Assembly (NCBI GenBank): GCA_016295375.1
Contig: JAEDLI010000054.1
Location: 1-15,693 of the forward strand
Source: Fibrobacter sp.
GTDB lineage: Bacteria > Fibrobacterota > Fibrobacteria > Fibrobacterales > Fibrobacteraceae
DNA length: 15,693 nucleotides
Direction of reading: 5' to 3'
The translations under genes were made by a program, and so were the position numbers. Below are positions 6,231 through 13,064 of the stretch, piece after piece (the first letter of the stretch is position 1; each line of letters begins with the position of its first letter). A model generated the notes under the pieces. It saw only the letters and a program-made list of their open reading frames with translations, had not been told where the DNA came from and searched no databases.

Positions 6231-7063
6231 GCCTTGTCCTTTAGTTCTGCCCGCTGGTCCAAAAGTCTCTGGGGGTATTCCGGGTCCAAATCCCTGCGTT
6301 CTTCCAGGCGGCGCTGCATCTCCTTGGTGAGGGCCGCCACCTGGGCGCCCTGATGGCCTTCCAGGTAGGGCTCTACGGAAATGGTTTCCAGCACGTCCAG
6401 GTAGAAATGGTACTGTTCCCGGGGGTGGTAACTGACCAGCTTGTCGTGCTTGCGTAATCCGATGATTTCGTTCCCGCCAAAGTAGATGGGCACGATGTCG
6501 CGCTTGCAGCCGATGGCGAACCTGGCCGCCCCCTTCTTGAAGTTCCATTGCTTGCCCGGTTCGGAGCGGGTACCCTCGGGGAAGATGATGAGGTTGTTGC
6601 CCTGGTCCGTGGTGCGCTTGACTTCGGCCATCTGCTGGTCAAAGGATTCCGAATTCAAAATGTAGATGCTGTTCACGATTCCGGAGACAAAACGGTTCTT
6701 GCCGAGGGCCCCCTTCACGATGCAGTCCGCGTTGGGGATGATGGAAAACAGCAGGACCACGTCCAGTAGGGAAGGGTGGTTCGCGATGATGATTTTGGAA
6801 TGGAGGTTTTTGAGGCGTTCCCGGTGCTCTACCTTGAACTTGGAACCCCTGAAGGTCACCAGTTGCCAGATGAGAATCTTGAGACTCACATGGATAGTGT
6901 AACGTGCCATGCGGCTGAACCGTTTCCGCGAAAAGCCAGAAAGGAGAAAAAGTGTCGGAAATACCACGGAGGCCTGGACAAGACTACCCAACCCGAAAAA
7001 AAAGAAGGTCTGTAGCTTTACGTAGGTTCGCCAGGCGTAGGCTATTCGTTGGAAAAAAGTCAT
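6227..7063 (-). CDS. plsC: 1-acyl-sn-glycerol-3-phosphate acyltransferase-type enzyme (PlsC/LPLAT family)
   Basis: This is a membrane acyltransferase expected to acylate lysophosphatidate or a related lysolipid. The product is 278 aa from the ATG at 7063; the frame stays open further upstream but that stretch overlaps the divergent gene and has no family match. A hydrophobic segment at about 18-44 anchors the protein. The LPLAT motifs are intact: block I NHPSLLD (N95, H96, D101; HX4D), block II near 115-125 (IVKGALGKNRF), block III FPEGTRS at 161-167, and block IV VPIYFGG at 191-197. The C-terminus is charged and helical. It heads the plsC-ruvA-mqnE operon and is divergent from the lolA-MMPL genes, whose relatives in lipid-pigment clusters often travel with an acyltransferase. 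Whether this copy serves phospholipid synthesis or that pathway cannot be decided from the sequence. Confidence 0.85.
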   Translation of the reverse strand: MTFFQRIAYAWRTYVKLQTFFFFGLGSLVQASVVFPTLFLLSGFSRKRFSRMARYTIHVSLKILIWQLVTFRGSKFKVEHRERLKNLHSKIIIANHPSLLDVVLLFSIIPNADCIVKGALGKNRFVSGIVNSIYILNSESFDQQMAEVKRTTDQGNNLIIFPEGTRSEPGKQWNFKKGAARFAIGCKRDIVPIYFGGNEIIGLRKHDKLVSYHPREQYHFYLDVLETISVEPYLEGHQGAQVAALTKEMQRRLEERRDLDPEYPQRLLDQRAELKDKA

Positions 7064-7093
7064 GTATCTTTCGATGTTGCGTTTCTGTTTGGA

Positions 7094-7126
7094 AAGATAA
7101 AAAAAAATGGGTAAACAAGCTATATT
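7094..7126. promoter_or_regulatory. Overlapping divergent promoters, plsC (-) and lolA-like (+)
   Basis: On the plus strand TATATT at 7121-7126 lies only 8 nt before the lolA-like ATG, so any transcript would have almost no leader. On the minus strand TATCTT (7099-7094) is a possible -10 for plsC, about 30 nt before its ATG. Good -35 matches are lacking on both sides. The two elements are 21 bp apart, so RNA polymerase binding would be mutually exclusive. Confidence 0.45.
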
Positions 7127-7134
7127 TGAGCCAT

Positions 7135-7773
7135 ATGAAACTGTTTTTGGCAATGTTCCTGTGTCTTGCGCTAACGTCTGTGGCGTTTGCCGATGTCTTT
7201 GCAAGTCCTTTGACGGTGGAGCGTTCCAAGGAACTTGCCCAGGTTCTTTCGGCCATGCAGCAGCAGAAATACCTGCGGGGGAGTTTCAGGCAGGTGCGGA
7301 CCGTCAAGAAAATCAACCGGGACTTTGTCTCCACGGGGAGTTTCGTTATCGCGGACACCCTGGGCATCTTGTGGAACATGGAAAAGCCTTTTCCGAGCCT
7401 TACCGCCATCACCCGCGACAAGATGCTCCAGAAAAATGCCTCCGGGGCGGTTTCCCAGATGAACATGAAGGACAATGCGGTCTTTGGCCAGGTTTCCCAG
7501 ACCATCCAGGGGATTTTTTCGGGCAATCGCAAAATGCTGGAAGAACGGTTCCAGATTTTCTTCGAGATGGGGAAGGATGGGCTTTGGACCATCGGCCTTG
7601 TTCCCAAGGAAAGCGTCATCAAGAAGCAGATTTCGTCGGTGGTGCTCTCGGGCCACAAGTGGCTGGAGAAGGTGACCCTCTCCAACGGCGACGGAAATCC
7701 CATCCTCTACGAATTTTCCAAGGTGGAAGGGGGCATCTCCCTTACTCCCGAAGAATCCGCCCTGTTGCGCTGA
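7135..7773 (+). CDS. LolA-like periplasmic lipoprotein/lipid carrier
   Basis: The product is 212 aa, predicted periplasmic, with signal peptide MKLFLAMFLCLALTSVAFA. The mature part shows the LolA fold pattern. There is a helix (TVERSKELAQVLSAM), then LRGSFRQVRTV at 47-57, GSFVIADTLGILWNMEKPFP at 68-87 (the Gly, Trp and Pro-Phe-Pro positions are conserved in LolA-type proteins), and a last strand pair ending VEGGISLTP. LolA proteins use an open hydrophobic cup to carry a lipid-bearing molecule between the membranes. This is not the housekeeping LolA of a lolABCDE system: it sits 18 nt upstream of an MMPL exporter and two fatty-acid-type enzymes, the arrangement of the LolA-like gene in aryl-polyene/xanthomonadin clusters. 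No proper Shine-Dalgarno is present, only a weak GAG, and a -10 element lies just upstream. Confidence 0.8.
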   Translation: MKLFLAMFLCLALTSVAFADVFASPLTVERSKELAQVLSAMQQQKYLRGSFRQVRTVKKINRDFVSTGSFVIADTLGILWNMEKPFPSLTAITRDKMLQKNASGAVSQMNMKDNAVFGQVSQTIQGIFSGNRKMLEERFQIFFEMGKDGLWTIGLVPKESVIKKQISSVVLSGHKWLEKVTLSNGDGNPILYEFSKVEGGISLTPEESALLR

Positions 7774-7791
7774 TGGAGCCTGCGGAGTTTC

Positions 7792-10149
7792 ATGGATAAG
7801 CCCGAAAAAAAATGGATGAACAAGTGGGGGATTCTCCTCTGGGGAATCTTGCATGTCGCCATCATCGCGCTGGGCTTGAACGCTAGCCCCTGGAAAATCG
7901 ATTCCAACCTTTTCTCCGTTTTGCCGCCTTCGCAGGTGTCGGCGGGTCTGGGTGATGCCGATGCCGAGCTTTCCCGCAGGACCATGGGCCAGATGACGGT
8001 GCTTTTGGGCCATAGCGATTTTGAAAGGGCGAAGGCGGCGGCAGACGAATTCGACCGGGCTCTGCGCGGGAATGGCCAGCTGGAAAAGGTAAGCTACCTG
8101 GTGTCGGACAGCTCTATGGACGAGGCTCGCGCCTTCGCCAGGGAATACCGCTATGCATTGCAGAGCGAAGCGTTTATGGACCGCGTTCGCCAGGGTGGGG
8201 GAGCCTTCTTGAAGCAGAACGCCTTGGAAAAAATCTATGGTGGCTTTTCCATGGCAAGCCTCGAGAAACTGGACGAAGACCCCTTCTTGCTTTCGGCCCA
8301 GGCCTTCGAGGATGTTCTGGGAAATCTCTCCTTCATGAGCAAGAACGTGGAACTCCGGGAGGAGCGTCTTGTGCTGCGGGATTCTCTACGGACCTACGTC
8401 ATGTGGTCTGCAAGCCTTGTTCCGGGTGCATCCACCTTCGGTGGCGACGGTAGCGTTCTCCAGACCATGGAGCGGAAGATTTTGGAACTGAAAAAAGCCG
8501 ATACCGCCCTGATGGTGGCGACGACGGGAGTGCCGTTCCACAGTTACGAAAGTTCTTCCCGGGCGCAGCTGGAAGTGGCCGTGATTTCGGGAGTGTCCAT
8601 CGTGTTGCTCCTGTTGCTGATTCTTTCAACCTACAGGTCTGCCGTACCATTGGCGCTGACGCTTTTTTCCATCGGTGTCGCCATCGTCTCGGCCCTGTCG
8701 GTCACATGGACCATGTTCGGCTCCATTCACATTTTCACCTTCGTGTTCGGGACCAGCGTTATCGGTGTGAGCATCGACTACGCCATCCATTTCTTTACGG
8801 GCTGGAAAATCCGGGAAGAACGGCTGGACGGTGGCGGTGTACGTAGCCTGATTTTCAAGGGACTTGTCCTGGGGTTCATGACCACAGAACTTTCGTACTT
8901 GGCTCTCACCTTCGCTCCCTTCCCGTTGCTCCGGCAGATGGCGTTTTTTTCCATGGCGGGGCTTGCAAGCTCCTTCTTGACCATTACCCTTTTGTTTGCG
9001 GCCCTGCCTGCCGCGAAGACCCGCGCTCCTGCGGGTTTCGCCCTTGGGGCCGTTTCTAGAGTATTGGATGGCTACGGAACAATCCTTGCAGGGCTCAAGA
9101 TGAAAAGGTGGGCGTCGCTCGCCGTGGCTGCGGTAATTGCTGCGGGGGCTGCGGTGGGTGTTTACCGCGTGCAGTGGGGTACGGACCTCAAGTCCCTCTA
9201 TACCATGTCGTCTGAGCGCCTTGCCCAGGAAAAACTTTCCATGGAACTTTTGGATTTTGGCTCTTCGGGCAGTTATTTTTTGGTGAAAGGGAGTTCCGTT
9301 CAGGAGGTGCTGGAGCGGGAGCGTGCCTTCTGCAGACGCCTGGAGCGGGAACGTGCCGACGGCGTGCTGCAGAACTACCTTGCTATAAGCCGGTTCATTC
9401 CGCCCCGTTCTGTCCAGCAAGGAAATTTTGAAATACTTTCCTGGGCCATGGATTCCCTGACTGTCGCTGAGATGCACAGGGAACTTGGACTCCGGTCCGA
9501 TTCGGTTTTCCGAGCCTCGATGGGCCAAGGCCTGAAAGTTCTTGAACCCGAAAGCAAGTTGCCCGCCAACTTCGAAAAACTCCTGAATAGCCTCTGGATT
9601 GGCCGCGTAGGGGATTCCTACTACAGTGCGGTGATGCCTCTCCATGTTCAAGGTGCCGCAAAGCTTTCCGGCCTTGCAGGTGAGGGCATCTACTTTATGG
9701 ACAAGGTAAACCAGATTAACGAAAACCTCACAAGGCTTTCCTTGACTGCCCTTGCCCTAGTTGGGGTTGCCTTTGTGCTGGTGTTTGCGGTACTGCTGTT
9801 CATTTACGGGTTTTCCGGGGCGAGTTCCATTATGCGGATTCCCGTGTGTGCCTCGTGCCTTGCGGTAGCGCTGTTCGGCTATCTGGGTGTACCTTTCAAT
9901 TTCTTTGCTACGGTGGGAATTATTCTTACCCTCGGTATAGGCATCGATTACTCCCTGTTTTTCAGGGAGGGGCGCGGGAGTGCTGTGACGGTACTTGCCA
10001 TCGCGCTATCGGCCCTGACCACCATCCTCTCTTTCGGGAGCCTTTCTTTCAGCGGATTTTCGCCGGTTTCTACTTTTGGCCTATCCGTGTTCTTGGGGAT
10101 TCTTTTCAATTTTATTTTGTCCCCATTTGCAGGCTCCAGGGGTAAATAG
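7792..10149 (+). CDS. MMPL/RND-superfamily exporter
   Basis: The product is a 785-aa inner-membrane protein with two homologous halves of six membrane segments: about 14-31, 260-280, 285-308, 311-335, 353-375 and 383-405, then 440-457, 649-672, 680-698, 704-725, 730-750 and 760-780. Large periplasmic loops (32-258 and 458-645) follow the first segment of each half. The segment-4 motifs GVSIDY (D329) and GIGIDY (D719) carry the Asp expected for proton coupling. This is the size and layout of predicted exporters in aryl-polyene-type clusters, shorter than HAE-RND drug pumps. GGAG is 4 nt before the ATG. With the LolA-like protein encoded 18 nt upstream it would hand a lipid from the inner membrane to a periplasmic carrier. 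The substrate is inferred from context only. Confidence 0.87.
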   Translation: MDKPEKKWMNKWGILLWGILHVAIIALGLNASPWKIDSNLFSVLPPSQVSAGLGDADAELSRRTMGQMTVLLGHSDFERAKAAADEFDRALRGNGQLEKVSYLVSDSSMDEARAFAREYRYALQSEAFMDRVRQGGGAFLKQNALEKIYGGFSMASLEKLDEDPFLLSAQAFEDVLGNLSFMSKNVELREERLVLRDSLRTYVMWSASLVPGASTFGGDGSVLQTMERKILELKKADTALMVATTGVPFHSYESSSRAQLEVAVISGVSIVLLLLLILSTYRSAVPLALTLFSIGVAIVSALSVTWTMFGSIHIFTFVFGTSVIGVSIDYAIHFFTGWKIREERLDGGGVRSLIFKGLVLGFMTTELSYLALTFAPFPLLRQMAFFSMAGLASSFLTITLLFAALPAAKTRAPAGFALGAVSRVLDGYGTILAGLKMKRWASLAVAAVIAAGAAVGVYRVQWGTDLKSLYTMSSERLAQEKLSMELLDFGSSGSYFLVKGSSVQEVLERERAFCRRLERERADGVLQNYLAISRFIPPRSVQQGNFEILSWAMDSLTVAEMHRELGLRSDSVFRASMGQGLKVLEPESKLPANFEKLLNSLWIGRVGDSYYSAVMPLHVQGAAKLSGLAGEGIYFMDKVNQINENLTRLSLTALALVGVAFVLVFAVLLFIYGFSGASSIMRIPVCASCLAVALFGYLGVPFNFFATVGIILTLGIGIDYSLFFREGRGSAVTVLAIALSALTTILSFGSLSFSGFSPVSTFGLSVFLGILFNFILSPFAGSRGK

Positions 10150-10162
10150 GTCGCTGTGGCAA

Positions 10163-10191
10163 TTGCGTTCATGGTTCTTTTTTTCTATAAT
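10163..10191 (+). promoter_or_regulatory. Promoter of the fabG-fabF pair
   Basis: TTGCGT (10163-10168), a 17-base spacer and a perfect TATAAT (10186-10191) form the best promoter match in the window. Transcription should start near 10198, giving a leader of about 28 nt. It makes the reductase/synthase pair separable from the exporter transcript. I see no terminator between the exporter stop and this promoter. Confidence 0.8.
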
Positions 10192-10215
10192 TGGCGTGGA
10201 ATAATTGAAATGCTT

Positions 10216-10220
10216 AGGAG
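10216..10220 (+). promoter_or_regulatory. Ribosome-binding site deciding the fabG start
   Basis: AGGAG is 5 nt before the ATG at 10226. An in-frame TTG at 10205 would add seven residues but has no ribosome site and would place AGGAG inside the coding region. Confidence 0.85.
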
Positions 10221-10225
10221 TGTCC

Positions 10226-10954
10226 ATGAGCGATAAGAAACAGGTTCTCGTGACCGGTGCCAGTGGCGGAATTGGTTCTGCCATAGCAGAAGCCGTTGCC
10301 CAGGCGGGTTATGCCGTTGTTGCGGGCTACAACAGGGGCAAGACCAGGGTCGATGAACTTATACAAAGGGTCCAGGCTGCCGGTGGAGAAATCCGTGGGC
10401 TTCAGCTCGACATTTCCGACCGCGATCAGTGCCGGGAAGTATTGACCAAAGATATCGAGGAAAACGGAACTTATTACGGTCTGATTCTTAATGCAGGCGT
10501 TTGCGCCGACATGACCTTTGCTGGCATGAGCGGGGATTCCTGGGACAAGGTGGTGGATACCAACCTGGGCGGTTTTTACAATGTGGTTCAACCACTGGTG
10601 ATGCCCATGTGCCGCAAGCGCATTGGCCGCATCATCACTATCTCTTCGGTTTCCGGCGTTATCGGCAACCGGGGCCAGGTAAACTACAGCGCCTCCAAGG
10701 CGGGCATCATCGGGGCTACCAAGGCCCTGGCCACTGAACTTGCCAGCCGTAACATCACGGTAAACAGCATCGCGCCGGGCGTTATCGAAACCGAAATGAT
10801 CAAGGACGCTCCCCTGGACATTATCTTGCAGGCCGTGCCCATGAAACGCGTGGGCAAGCCCAGCGAAGTTGCCGCCACGGCAGTGTTCCTGCTTTCGGAA
10901 GGGGCGGCCTACATCACCCGTCAGGTGATTTCTGTAAACGGAGGTCTCGCATGA
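10226..10954 (+). CDS. fabG: 3-oxoacyl-ACP reductase (FabG-type SDR)
   Basis: The enzyme reduces beta-ketoacyl-ACP to beta-hydroxyacyl-ACP with NADPH. The product is 242 aa. TGASGGIG at 10-17 is the cofactor loop and NAG is at 89-91. The catalytic tetrad is N113 (DTN), S141 (ISS), Y154 and K158 (YSASK), and PG at 184-185 with VNGG at 237-240 completes the FabG pattern. The substrate loop (IETEMIKDAPLDIILQAVPMKRVGKP) is longer in hydrophobics than in housekeeping FabG, consistent with a bulky or polyene acyl chain, but this is only suggestive. It overlaps the next gene by 4 nt (ATGA). Its neighbours, the exporter upstream and the FabF-type synthase downstream, suggest a dedicated reductase rather than the one for bulk fatty-acid synthesis, whose usual fabD/acpP partners are absent here. 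Confidence 0.9.
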   Translation: MSDKKQVLVTGASGGIGSAIAEAVAQAGYAVVAGYNRGKTRVDELIQRVQAAGGEIRGLQLDISDRDQCREVLTKDIEENGTYYGLILNAGVCADMTFAGMSGDSWDKVVDTNLGGFYNVVQPLVMPMCRKRIGRIITISSVSGVIGNRGQVNYSASKAGIIGATKALATELASRNITVNSIAPGVIETEMIKDAPLDIILQAVPMKRVGKPSEVAATAVFLLSEGAAYITRQVISVNGGLA

Positions 10955-12177
10955 CCCGTAGGGTTGTTGTTACGGGAGGTTCCTGCATTTCGGCCTTGGG
11001 TTCCGAGATGGACGAAATTTTCGACAGCCTGAAAAAGCTGGAGAACAAGGTGGTCCGCATGGACGAATGGGACAAGTATGTGCAGATGAATACCCGTCTG
11101 GCGGTTCCGGTGAACTACCAGTTTCCCGATATGCCTCGCCGTAAGATTCGTGGTATGGGCCGTGTGGCACTGCTGGCTACGGTGGGCGCCCAGAAGGCCC
11201 TGGAATGCTCTGGTCTCTTGGAAGACCAGGATTTCTTACATTCCGGACGTGTCGGCGTGGCCTACGGATCTTCTATGGGCTCCGTGATGCCTCTGGTGGA
11301 TTTCTTCTCCATGATTGTCACCAACGACAGTTCGAAAATTACGGCTACCACCTACATCAAGTCCATGCCCCAGACCTGCGCCGTGAACATCGGCGTGACC
11401 TTCGGGCTTACGGGCCGCATGATTACTACCAACACGGCCTGCACTTCCGGGAGCCTTGCCATCGGTAACGCCTACGAGGCTATCAAGTACGGCAAGCAGG
11501 ATGCCATGATCGCAGGCGGTGCCGACGAGCTGGACCCCACGGAATCGGCCGTGTTCGATACGCTTTTTGCAACGTCCGTCAAGAACGATACGCCAAAACT
11601 TACGCCTGCAAGTTACGACCGGGACCGCGACGGTCTGGTCATTGGCGAAGGAAGCGGCACCTTGATTCTCGAGGAATACGAGCATGCCCTTGCCCGCGGT
11701 GCAAAAATTTATGCGGAACTGGTGGGCTTCGGTAACAATACCGACGGTGACCACCTGACCCAGCCCAAACAGGAAACCATGCAGCGGGCTCTGGAACTGG
11801 CCCTGGAAGATGCGGGAATCAGTCCCGATGCCATCGGCTATGTGAACGGTCACGGAACTGCCACCAAGCATGGCGATCGGGCCGAGACCTGGGCCACCTA
11901 CAACGCCCTGAAGGGCCGTAGCGCCCCCATCAGCAGCCTCAAGAGCTACATCGGGCATACCCTGGGCGCTTGTGGCGGTATCGAGGCCTGGACGTCTATC
12001 CACATGATGAACCGGGGCTGGTTCAGCCCGAACCTGAACCTGAAAAACGTGGATCCGGAATGCGCCCCGCTGGACTATATCGCCGGTGACGGTCGCGAGA
12101 TGGATGTGGAATACGTGATGAGCAACAACTTCGCCTTCGGCGGAATCAACACGTCCCTCATTTTCAAGAAAGTGTAA
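10951..12177 (+). CDS. fabF: Beta-ketoacyl-ACP synthase (FabF-type, aryl-polyene-cluster-like)
   Basis: This condensing enzyme extends an acyl chain by two carbons from malonyl-ACP. The product is 408 aa with thiolase fold. The active triad is intact: C164 (TACTSGS), H301 (NGHGTATKHGD) and H336 (SYIGHTLGA) with K331, so it is a working synthase and not a chain-length-factor partner. The C-terminal block NNFAFGGINTSLIF at 392-405 is also typical. The N-terminus VVVTGGSCISALGS begins directly at the ATG. The 4-nt overlap with fabG implies coupled translation. The partner reductase and the LolA/MMPL export pair make a secondary, lipid-pigment-type pathway more likely than primary fatty-acid synthesis. 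A housekeeping FabF cannot be excluded without comparing it with the genome's other copies. Confidence 0.9.
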   Translation: MTRRVVVTGGSCISALGSEMDEIFDSLKKLENKVVRMDEWDKYVQMNTRLAVPVNYQFPDMPRRKIRGMGRVALLATVGAQKALECSGLLEDQDFLHSGRVGVAYGSSMGSVMPLVDFFSMIVTNDSSKITATTYIKSMPQTCAVNIGVTFGLTGRMITTNTACTSGSLAIGNAYEAIKYGKQDAMIAGGADELDPTESAVFDTLFATSVKNDTPKLTPASYDRDRDGLVIGEGSGTLILEEYEHALARGAKIYAELVGFGNNTDGDHLTQPKQETMQRALELALEDAGISPDAIGYVNGHGTATKHGDRAETWATYNALKGRSAPISSLKSYIGHTLGACGGIEAWTSIHMMNRGWFSPNLNLKNVDPECAPLDYIAGDGREMDVEYVMSNNFAFGGINTSLIFKKV

Positions 12178-12218
12178 ATCCTTTTTGCGGCGGGAATCCC
12201 CGTCGTTATTTCCGTAAT

Positions 12219-12300
12219 CGTCATGCCCCGCTTGGTGGGGCATCCGCTTGATGCGGATCCTTCATCGTCATGCCCCACTTGATGGGGCATCCGCTGGATG
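12219..12300. repeat. Doublet of 35-bp REP-like palindromic repeats
   Basis: Two direct copies (12219-12253 and 12266-12300) differ at three positions. Each contains ATGCCCC and GGGGCAT arms around a 7-base loop (12223-12243 and 12270-12290) and is flanked by GTCAT before and ATCCGCT after. Only 12 bases separate them. They fill most of the 132-bp gap between the convergent fabF and glycosyltransferase-like genes. They can form two stacked hairpins on either strand and may act as a bidirectional transcription or RNA-decay barrier; copy 2 is followed by TTTTT at 12301-12305. Confidence 0.85.
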
Positions 12301-12309
12301 TTTTTCTGA

Positions 12310-13053
12310 TTAATACAGTTCCTGTAAAGTTTCCGGCGCAAGCTTGCTCAAGAGTATGGCCTTGTCCCGCTTTTTCCGTAGACTCTTGCGATTTTTCCAG
12401 AGACTTGCGATGACTGACGGGTGGGTCGTCACAAATCGGACCGTCTTGATTCCGAGGGACTTGGAAAGGGCATAGGCGATGTGGGGGAGGCTTTCCCTGT
12501 TTTCGCTGGAAAAATCCATCGGGATACCTTGCAGCCCGGCTACCAGGTAGGGAACGGAGAAACAGCGTCCTCCGGCGTGGTGCATTCTCAGTGCATAGTC
12601 GAGAATCTGTGCCGGAATAGGCAAGCTTGCGTCGAAGGCCCCGGTCCGCTGGACTATCCGCCTGGAAAAGACCGCAATTTCGGGTCTTGGGCAGGCCACA
12701 TACCGCAGGGGTGCATCCTCTTCGATAGGTTCGATTCCCCTGGACTTGTGGAGTTTGAACCCACCGACGAATTTCACGGACTTCTTGTCGCCGTCTTCTA
12801 TGGAGGCGTATCGAAGTCTCGGGGCGAAAGCGTCCACCATGGGGAATGCGGAGATGTTTTCGGCCAGGCTGTTCAAAAATTCTCGGTCGATGGTTACGGC
12901 GCTGCTTGCAAAGACGATCCATTCCGCGTCGCTTTCGTTCAGCCTTTCGTTGAAATTGTCCGTAAAGAACCAGCCCAGGGCCGGGTCGGTAAATGACGGC
13001 TTTGTCTCGGTAATGTCAGGCGAGCCCCAGACAAAAACGTCGAACTGCCGCAT
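12310..13053 (-). CDS. Glycosyltransferase-like (GT-A fold) protein without DxD motif
   Basis: The product is 247 aa, cytosolic by sequence. The middle resembles the GT2 core: DAEWIVFASSAVTIDREFLNSL at about 42-63 aligns with the usual strand that carries the metal-binding DxD, but here reads SSA (50-52). RTGAFD at 136-141 and ILDYALRMHHAGGRCFSVP at 150-168 match the acceptor-side block with one acidic residue (D152). The C-terminus is basic and helical (LWKNRKSLRKKRDK). The N-terminal nucleotide-binding strand is reduced. It may be a divergent transferase, a metal-independent one, or a non-catalytic relative. It starts 11 nt after the PorV/PorQ-like gene with AGGG overlapping that gene's stop, so the two are probably co-transcribed. 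I do not recognise a specific family. Confidence 0.6.
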   Translation of the reverse strand: MRQFDVFVWGSPDITETKPSFTDPALGWFFTDNFNERLNESDAEWIVFASSAVTIDREFLNSLAENISAFPMVDAFAPRLRYASIEDGDKKSVKFVGGFKLHKSRGIEPIEEDAPLRYVACPRPEIAVFSRRIVQRTGAFDASLPIPAQILDYALRMHHAGGRCFSVPYLVAGLQGIPMDFSSENRESLPHIAYALSKSLGIKTVRFVTTHPSVIASLWKNRKSLRKKRDKAILLSKLAPETLQELY

Positions 13054-13064
13054 AGCGTTTAGCC

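Noticed and set aside
6952..7134. Upstream extension of the LolA-like protein by 61 residues
   Set aside because: It would overlap the plsC start, is very basic, and would bury the signal peptide that begins at the ATG at 7135.
8626..9651. 341-codon open frame on the minus strand inside the exporter gene
   Set aside because: It lies in the shadow of the MMPL gene; the translation is rich in Arg, Gly and His without domain features or a ribosome site.
11236..12243. 335-codon open frame on the minus strand opposite fabF
   Set aside because: It is antisense to an intact, conserved synthase, and its translation is low in helical/strand patterning and rich in His/Gly/Val.
12219..12300. Two repeats considered as a minimal CRISPR array
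   Set aside because: There are only two copies, the intervening segment is 12 bp, the repeats are strong palindromes of REP type, and there are no cas genes nearby.
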